From an uncultured Flavobacteriales bacterium (GTDB lineage Bacteria; Bacteroidota; Bacteroidia; Flavobacteriales_G; Salibacteraceae), in the NCBI GenBank assembly GCA_937899835.1, contig CALCCE010000304.1, forward strand, positions 21,284-85,283: 64,000 bases of DNA, written 5' to 3'. Shown here piece by piece: positions 59,401-64,000 of the stretch; within the stretch, counting starts at the first letter, position 1, and each line of letters begins with the position of its first letter. The notes beneath the pieces were generated by a model. That model worked only from the letters and a program-made list of their open reading frames with translations, was not told the DNA's origin and ran no database searches. The position numbers were made by a program, and so were the translations under genes.

Positions 59401-60735
59401 GGACGTTCTGCTGAAATGCGGATCATTGATAACAAAACCGGAATCGTACTGGCCACCAACAACATCCCTTACGGGTCTGAGTTGTTTATCAAGCCTGGCG
59501 ACAACGTGAAGAAAGGTGGTCAGATTTGTTCTTGGGATCCTTACAACGCGGTGATCATTGCCGAAATGGGTGGTAAGTCGGTGTTCGAAAGCATTGAAGC
59601 AGGATTGACTTTCCGCGAAGAAGCGGACGAGCAAACCGGTTTCCGTGAAAAAGTAATTATCGAGACGCGGGACAAAACCAAAAACCCGACCATTAAGATT
59701 GTCAATGCCAAAAACGACGTGTTGCGAACCTACTCTATTCCAGTAGGGGCACACATTGTGGTAGATGAGAACGACAAAATTAATCCAGGTCAGATTCTGG
59801 TTAAAATTCCACGTCAATCCGGTAAAACCGGGGATATTACCGGTGGTCTGCCACGGGTAACCGAGCTCTTTGAAGCACGTAACCCATCGAACCCGGCAGT
59901 AGTTTCGGAGATCGACGGTATTGTGACTTTTGGAAAGATCAAACGGGGTAACCGTGAGGTCATCATCACCTCCCGTACCGGTCAGGTGAAGAAATACCTC
60001 GTGCCACTTTCCAAGCACATCCTCGTACAAGAAAACGACTTTATGAAAGCTGGTGCACCACTCTCCGAAGGAGCCATTACACCAGCCGACATTTTGGCCA
60101 TTAAAGGTCCCACCCAAGTGCAAGAATACCTGGTGAATGAAATTCAAGAGGTATACCGTTTGCAAGGGGTGAAGATCAACGACAAGCACTTCGAAGTCAT
60201 CGTGCGGCAGATGATGCGGAAAGTGGAGATTGAAGATCCGGGTGACACCAAATTCCTGGAAAAACAGATCGCCAACAAAACCGATTTCTCTGCGGAGAAC
60301 GATCGCATCTTCGGAATGAAAGTCGTGGTAGAGCCAGGAGACTCCGATTCCTTGAAAGCCGGTCAGATCATCACCTCCCGCAAGGTGCGCGATGAGAACT
60401 CCGTGCTTCGCAGGAAAGACCTCCAATTGGTAGAAACCCGTGATGCGGTAGCTGCTACCTCACGTCCGATCCTTCAGGGAATCACCCGTGCTTCGCTGCA
60501 AACTGAGAGCTTCATCTCGGCGGCTTCCTTCCAGGAAACCACCAAGGTGCTCAACGAAGCAGCGGTAAGCGGAAAAATTGATTCGCTGATCGGGTTGAAA
60601 GAAAACGTGATTGTTGGTCACCTCATCCCGGCCGGTACAGGCCACAGGGATTATGAAAACCTGATCGTAGGTTCGCAAGAAGAGTACGACACACTCGTTG
60701 ATGCGAAACGCGAAGAAGCCTCTGTCGAGAACTAA
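56428..60735 (+). CDS. rpoC: RNA polymerase subunit beta'
   Basis: 1435 residues. The N-terminal zinc site is [20 protein letters not shown]. The catalytic magnesium aspartates are Asp477, Asp479 and Asp481 in [15 protein letters not shown]. The trigger-loop region is [18 protein letters not shown], and the second zinc site spans [14 protein letters not shown]. The C-terminus ends in an acidic tail typical of Bacteroidota. It closes the rplKAJL-rpoBC transcript with a strong terminator. Confidence 0.98.
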   Translation: MSLRKEVKPKSNFTKITISLASPELILERSSGEVLKPETINYRTYKPERDGLFCERIFGPVKDYECHCGKYKRIRYKGIVCDRCGVEVTEKKVRRERMGHISLVVPVAHIWYFKSLPNKIGYLLGLPSKKLDMIIYYERYVVINPGIAKRADGESLLYLDFLTEEEYLDILDTLPKENQYLDDSDPEKFIAKMGAEALYDLLSRLKLDELSYELRHKANTETSQQRKNEALKRLQVVEAFRGAQARLENRPEWMIVKVVPVIPPELRPLVPLDGGRFATSDLNDLYRRVIIRNNRLKRLIEIKAPEVILRNEKRMLQEAVDSLFDNSRKASAVKTESNRALKSLSDSLKGKQGRFRQNLLGKRVDYSARSVIVVGPDLKLHECGLPKNMAAELFKPFIIRKMIERGIVKTVKSAKKIVDKKEPVVWDILENVLKGHPVLLNRAPTLHRLGIQAFQPKLIEGKAIQLHPLVCTAFNADFDGDQMAVHVPLGSAAVLEAQMLMLASHNILNPANGAPVAVPSQDMVLGLYYITKSRRTDDTLTVHGEDMTFYSAEEVIIAFNEKKLGLHANIRVRAEVLEDDQLVTKLIDTTAGRVLFNQVVPKEVGFINQLLTKKSLRDIIGHILKITGLARTAQFLDDIKQLGFYMAFKGGLSFNIEDVIIPPEKDDLLSKASAQVEEVLMNYNMGLITNNERYNQIIDIWTHTNSRLTNTLMTRLKNDNQGFNSIYMMFDSGARGSKEQIRQLSGMRGLMAKPQKSGATGGEIIENPILSNFKEGLSILEYFISTHGARKGLADTALKTADAGYLTRRLVDVAQDVVITAYDCGTLRGLMTTALKKNEEVVESLYDRILGRTTVHDIYHPTEGHLIVNAGNEVNEKIAREIDDSPIEEVEIRSVLTCEMVRGVCTLCYGRNLASGAMVQAGEAVGVIAAQSIGEPGTQLTLRTFHVGGTASNIAAESTIFAKNDGRVEIDELRVVTRKNEETGEDQQIVIGRSAEMRIIDNKTGIVLATNNIPYGSELFIKPGDNVKKGGQICSWDPYNAVIIAEMGGKSVFESIEAGLTFREEADEQTGFREKVIIETRDKTKNPTIKIVNAKNDVLRTYSIPVGAHIVVDENDKINPGQILVKIPRQSGKTGDITGGLPRVTELFEARNPSNPAVVSEIDGIVTFGKIKRGNREVIITSRTGQVKKYLVPLSKHILVQENDFMKAGAPLSEGAITPADILAIKGPTQVQEYLVNEIQEVYRLQGVKINDKHFEVIVRQMMRKVEIEDPGDTKFLEKQIANKTDFSAENDRIFGMKVVVEPGDSDSLKAGQIITSRKVRDENSVLRRKDLQLVETRDAVAATSRPILQGITRASLQTESFISAASFQETTKVLNEAAVSGKIDSLIGLKENVIVGHLIPAGTGHRDYENLIVGSQEEYDTLVDAKREEASVEN

Positions 60736-60753
60736 ATAGCAATCAATGATAAT

Positions 60754-60784
60754 GCCGGAAGCCGAAAGGCTTCCGGCTTTTTTT
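60754..60784 (+). terminator. Terminator of the rpoBC operon
   Basis: A 10-bp perfect stem (GCCGGAAGCC / GGCTTCCGGC) with a GAAA tetraloop and seven Ts, 18 bases after the rpoC stop. Confidence 0.9.
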
Positions 60785-60791
60785 ATTCCGC

Positions 60792-61112
60792 ATGGCTGAA
60801 GAAACAAGCGAAAACCAAGGGCAACTCAACATCGAATTGAGTGAAGAGATAGCAGATGGAATCTATTCCAATCTGGCCATCATAACCCATTCCAACTCCG
60901 AGTTCGTGGTAGATTTCATACGGGTAGTGCCCGGTACGCCCAAGGCGAAAGTGAAATCGCGCATTATTCTTACCCCGCAGCATGCCAAACGACTCATGCA
61001 GGCACTCAGTGAAAACCTCATGCGTTTTGAGTCGGCCAACGGAACCATCGAAGATACCGAGCCTTCGGGTTCAATTCCGATGAATTTCGGCGGACCTACC
61101 GCTCAGGCCTGA
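60792..61112 (+). CDS. DUF3467 family protein
   Basis: 106 residues with the DUF3467 core: YSNLAIITHSNSEFVVDFIRV, PGTPKAKVKSRIILTPQHAKRL, ALSENLMRFE. The family is small, of unknown function, and in Bacteroidota often lies directly after rpoC, as here. The start is 7 bases after the rpoC terminator's T run, so it probably depends on read-through or on a promoter inside rpoC. It converges on the patatin gene, 18 bases away. Confidence 0.88.
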   Translation: MAEETSENQGQLNIELSEEIADGIYSNLAIITHSNSEFVVDFIRVVPGTPKAKVKSRIILTPQHAKRLMQALSENLMRFESANGTIEDTEPSGSIPMNFGGPTAQA

Positions 61113-61130
61113 TTTCTGGCCTTTCGGGTG

Positions 61131-63461
61131 TTACTCCAACGCCCGGTTGTTAAAAATCACATACCCAAAGTGGAACAAGAAGGTGAGGGGCGTTTCGCTC
61201 TCTAAAGTCACCTCTGGAGAATTGTGGTAGTAGTTGACGCCCGCCGAGACCGGTCCGATCGGGCTACGGTATACCAGATTTCCTGAAGCAATAGTAAACC
61301 TACGGTCGAAAATTTCATTGGCGGAAAAAGCCTCACGAGAGTCTTCGTTGCGTAGCAATTCCTGATAAGGCTGAAACAAATACCCTTCTAAACGAAAATC
61401 GAGGTTGGGGAAAAGGTTGAAAATCACTTTGTGCCCACCGGCTAAGTATTGGTAGGCCCGAAAAGTTTCTAAAAACAAGGTTTTACTCTCTGGTGTAGGC
61501 TGAAAAGAAGGAGCTTGCGCAACGGCCGCTGTATAGTTGTTGAACAACTCTTGAGAGGAATAGACGCCCTCTAACATAAAGCCCAGGTAAACCCGCCCTC
61601 GGGTTTTGTAGTAATTGTCGTAGTTCACCTTGATTTGGGCCCATTCGTGCAAACTGGAAAGGTTTCGGTCCACCGGACTGGTGCTCCCAGGTTCATATTC
61701 TTCTTCTCCCTCCGTTAAACGCGCTTTAATGGACAAATACTTCCCTTGGGTGGGATATTGCTTATCGTTGAGCGAACTGCGCTCATATTGCATAAAAATG
61801 GAGTTTCCCTGAAAGATGGTGACGTCAGTAGTATCGGTGCTAATAAAATCGCGGGTTTGGTAGTAGTCATCCCGGGTTTGAATGCGGGAATAGCCCGCTT
61901 TGGCTCTTCCTTGAGCACCCAAGGGAAAACCGATGTTGATGCCACCAAAACTTTCGTTGTGTACCAGATAAGAGGGCTTAACATCTTCGAAAAAAGTGGC
62001 CCGGCTGCGAAAATAATTCCAGCGGTTGAGGGTAAACTCGCCTTCTACATAAAAGGGAAGGCGCACCGGAAAATCAAACCTTGCTTTGAGCTGGCCAGAG
62101 CCATATAACTTTCCGAAATAAGAATTGGCCATCAAGCTGATGCCGTAATCGCTGAGGTAGTTGTATTGCAGCCCGATGAAAGCCGTATTGATTGGCCGAG
62201 AAGAGAAATTACCTCCAAAATCGGCAATCAGGTCCCGTTCGCGTTTCACCTTCAGGTGCAAGTTGTAGATCAAACTGTCGGGATTGAACACCGCTTTGGG
62301 ATAAATACTTTTGATCTTGTCGTCCCCAAACACCCGGAAATAACTCGAACGCAGGTTTTGTATGTTTTTCTCCCGGTCGCGCCTGGGGCGCAGCACCTTT
62401 TCGACATAGCGCGATTGTGCCCGGTTGAGGCCCTCAATTTCAATGTTTTGAAAAACCAGTGGCGGAAAAGACTTTCGAAAAGTTTCCCGTTTCTTTTGAA
62501 GAGCTTCTGCCGGTATCCGTCGGTTGACCAATTGCTCAATCTGCTCGATTTTGCGGAGGGTAGTAACGTATCCCGAATCAATAATCGCCTGTGGGTTAGA
62601 AAAGTCGAACACGCTGATGTCTACCACATCGGGCGTAAGCACAAAGCTGGAATCAGGTGAAAGGGGTACTTCTTCCCGACGGATCAGCAGGTTTTTGATT
62701 TGCAAAATGAGGTTGTCTTCGGTGGGCGCCTCCAATTGTGAAGAAACATTGCTTCCCAACAAGATGTCGGGTTGAAACTCTTGCTCCATCACATCCGCCG
62801 GAAAGTTGTTGTACAAGCCGCCATCCATCAGCAAGCGGCCATCCACCATGATTGGTTTTAGGAAAAAAGGGTAGGACATAGAGGCCCGCACCGCTTCGCT
62901 CAAACTGCCTGAGTCAACCACGTATTCTTCCTTGGCATGGATGTCGGCGGCCACGCACCGAAAAGGAATAATCAAACGGTTAAAATCATTGGCTGCAGCC
63001 GCACCAGGGGCTGATAAGCGCTCCATCATTTCCAGATCGAGGGCCACTGGCGAAATGAGGTTGGTGGGTAAGCTGGCCCGCCAGGCCGTATCCCGGTTAA
63101 ATTTAAGGGAAATCCAGGAGGCATTTTCGGGCTTTTGCTTGAAGTAATAGAGGTATTTGTCTTCAATTTCGCCCCGCGACATTTTCAAAAAACGCTCGGA
63201 AGTAAACAGTTGCGTCATTTCTTCGGTCGAATAACCCGAAGCATACATGGCCCCAATGAGTGCCCCCATGGAGGTGCCGCAAACATAATCGATGGGAATT
63301 TGATGTTCTTCAAGGGCTCGAATCACCCCGATGTGACAAAGGCCGCTGGCACCACCACCACTAAGTACTAGTCCAACTTTTTGGGAAAAGCCGGTTGAAG
63401 CTTGCAATAACAACAACAAGCCAATGCCGATTCGAAGGAAATGCCGGGGGCCAGAACCCAT
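61131..63461 (-). CDS. Patatin-like phospholipase fused to an outer-membrane barrel (PlpD/FplA-like)
   Basis: 776 residues with a signal peptide (IGIGLLLLLQASTGFSQ). The patatin domain (~27-300) has the oxyanion loop SGGGASG (35-40), nucleophile Ser64 in GTSMG and dyad Asp213 in MDGGLYNNFP. A POTRA-like region (~360-450, FQNIEIEGLNRAQSRYVEK) then leads to a BamA/TamA-type barrel whose last strand ends VIFNNRALE. This is the type Vd patatin autotransporter layout: lipase next to its own pore. The ATG at 63461 is used; one at 63470 is also possible, and further in-frame starts upstream would disrupt the signal peptide. Confidence 0.85.
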   Translation of the reverse strand: MGSGPRHFLRIGIGLLLLLQASTGFSQKVGLVLSGGGASGLCHIGVIRALEEHQIPIDYVCGTSMGALIGAMYASGYSTEEMTQLFTSERFLKMSRGEIEDKYLYYFKQKPENASWISLKFNRDTAWRASLPTNLISPVALDLEMMERLSAPGAAAANDFNRLIIPFRCVAADIHAKEEYVVDSGSLSEAVRASMSYPFFLKPIMVDGRLLMDGGLYNNFPADVMEQEFQPDILLGSNVSSQLEAPTEDNLILQIKNLLIRREEVPLSPDSSFVLTPDVVDISVFDFSNPQAIIDSGYVTTLRKIEQIEQLVNRRIPAEALQKKRETFRKSFPPLVFQNIEIEGLNRAQSRYVEKVLRPRRDREKNIQNLRSSYFRVFGDDKIKSIYPKAVFNPDSLIYNLHLKVKRERDLIADFGGNFSSRPINTAFIGLQYNYLSDYGISLMANSYFGKLYGSGQLKARFDFPVRLPFYVEGEFTLNRWNYFRSRATFFEDVKPSYLVHNESFGGINIGFPLGAQGRAKAGYSRIQTRDDYYQTRDFISTDTTDVTIFQGNSIFMQYERSSLNDKQYPTQGKYLSIKARLTEGEEEYEPGSTSPVDRNLSSLHEWAQIKVNYDNYYKTRGRVYLGFMLEGVYSSQELFNNYTAAVAQAPSFQPTPESKTLFLETFRAYQYLAGGHKVIFNLFPNLDFRLEGYLFQPYQELLRNEDSREAFSANEIFDRRFTIASGNLVYRSPIGPVSAGVNYYHNSPEVTLESETPLTFLFHFGYVIFNNRALE

Positions 63462-63470
63462 GGTACACAT

Positions 63471-63498
63471 TGCCTCTTTTGAGGCATTCACAAAACTA
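63471..63498 (-). promoter_or_regulatory. Candidate promoter and start-site hairpin of the patatin gene
   Basis: The minus strand has TAGTTTTG (63491-63498, TAnnTTTG). Just downstream, 63471-63486 is a perfect 6-bp hairpin (TGCCTC, loop of four, GAGGCA) close to the expected transcription start and directly ahead of the possible start codons. Confidence 0.4.
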
Positions 63499-63532
63499 CC
63501 AAAAAGGGAATTAATTGTTCGAAAAGCAAGAA

Positions 63533-64000
63533 TTACCTCTCGATTAAGTCGCGCAAGTAGGCCGGGGTATGCAGCAAGCGGGAGCCGTACCAGGAAAACA
63601 ATTCTCCGTCTACTAAGCGAATGGTCGAGGTGGGACATAGGCGTTGAAGCTCTGCAATGTGGGTTTCTTTGAACGGGTAGGGCTCCGACGATAGTAAAAT
63701 TAAATCGGGTCGGGCATTCTGTAGATCTTTATCATTTACCTCAGGATATCGGGCCTTTCGATCAGAAAAGACATTCGTCCAGCCGCAGCGTTGCATCAGA
63801 TGATCGATAAAGGTAGGTACACCGGCTACCATCCAGGGAGAGCGCCAAATGAGGTAAGCTACGCGAGAGGGAGAGGGAAGGGGAGAGGGAGAGCGCGAGG
63901 ACGAGAGCGAGGATGATGAGGAGAGCGAGGACGAGGAGGAAAGGGGTGAGGGATGGAGGTTCTCGAAGTCTTTTTTTAGGGTTTGCACCAGGGTTTTTGA
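63533..64000 (-). CDS. BtuF-like helical-backbone metal receptor, 5' partial, with low-complexity insertion
   Basis: The frame is open to the edge of the window, so the gene begins beyond 64000. The visible C-terminal half has the pattern of periplasmic or cytosolic helical-backbone metal receptor proteins (cobalamin/iron-chelate binding): VAYLIWRSPWMVAGVPTFIDHLM, WTNVF, RYPEV, DLILLSSEPYPFKETHIAELQ and RLVDGELFSWYGSRLL. Between KDFENL and VAYLIW a Ser/Pro-rich stretch of ~30 residues breaks the fold's usual short link. No permease or ATPase partner is in the window, and no lipobox can be judged because the N-terminus is missing. Confidence 0.75.
   Translation of the reverse strand, partial: SKTLVQTLKKDFENLHPSPLSSSSSLSSSSSLSSSRSPSPLPSPSRVAYLIWRSPWMVAGVPTFIDHLMQRCGWTNVFSDRKARYPEVNDKDLQNARPDLILLSSEPYPFKETHIAELQRLCPTSTIRLVDGELFSWYGSRLLHTPAYLRDLIER
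63863..63952 (-). repeat. Purine-rich imperfect simple repeat inside the BtuF-like gene
   Basis: About 90 bases, almost all G and A on the plus strand (C/T on the coding strand), encode a Ser/Pro/Leu low-complexity stretch. GCGAGGACGAG occurs at 63895-63905 and again at 63925-63935, 30 bases apart and in frame. The tract is a likely slippage site. Confidence 0.75.

Noticed and set aside
58957..60426. A 489-codon open frame on the minus strand opposite rpoC
   Set aside because: It lies wholly inside a highly conserved gene, its translation has no family character, and high-GC codon bias on the coding strand readily creates such frames.

Overview
The window is a 64 kb piece of a Bacteroidota chromosome, most likely from a Saprospiria-like or related type IX secretion system (T9SS) lineage. 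The phylum call rests on several features: proteins ending in type A or type B T9SS sorting domains; a fused SecDF; a type III glutamine synthetase; Bacteroidota-restricted families (DUF5606, DUF2851, DUF3467 next to rpoC); promoters of the TTTG / TAnnTTTG kind; and almost no Shine-Dalgarno sequences. The order and genus are a guess. I see no insertion sequence, prophage, CRISPR array or integrated element. Most of the window is core chromosome.

Layout. 1-3749: the end of one T9SS cargo protein and a subtilisin-like protease that reads as one gene broken by two in-frame stop codons. 3829-7140: a DUF5606 protein, an M3 oligoendopeptidase and murB. 7326-11542: a glycan-type cluster (formyltransferase and GT4 on the plus strand; an FtsE-like ATPase, GT2 and methyltransferase on the minus strand). 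11736-16603: a 1051-residue TPR protein paired with an outer-membrane barrel. 16754-18718: gyrB. 18845-24115, minus strand: a large type B T9SS surface protein, an ECF sigma factor and a membrane-anchored partner whose periplasmic part repeats the PKD-PKD-CTD plan of the surface protein. 24414-32422: mdh, secDF, tatA, a CaCA antiporter and type III glutamine synthetase. 32829-34880: a PorE-like T9SS component. 34977-45913: purM-prfA-pyrF, DUF2851, a PspC-like protein, a potassium channel, an RmlD-like reductase, an AGCS symporter, a helix-hairpin-helix protein, apt and an acyl-CoA dehydrogenase. 45977-61112: the conserved translation/transcription block rpsU-xerC-hpf, tRNA-Thr/Tyr/Gly/Thr, tuf, tRNA-Trp, secE, nusG, rplK-rplA-rplJ-rplL, rpoB-rpoC and DUF3467. 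61131-64000, minus strand: a patatin/outer-membrane-barrel fusion and the end of a BtuF-like metal-receptor protein carrying a simple-repeat insertion.

How the parts relate. Protein export runs through much of the window: SecDF, SecE and TatA act at the inner membrane, the PorE-like protein anchors the outer-membrane T9SS, and three proteins carry T9SS sorting signals. The candidate I find most worth following is the minus-strand trio at 18845-24115. There an ECF sigma factor is translationally coupled to a transmembrane protein whose outer part resembles the C-terminus of the T9SS cargo encoded just upstream. The second is a perfect Shine-Dalgarno sequence in front of hpf, in a genome region where essentially no other gene has one, close to rpsU (bS21).
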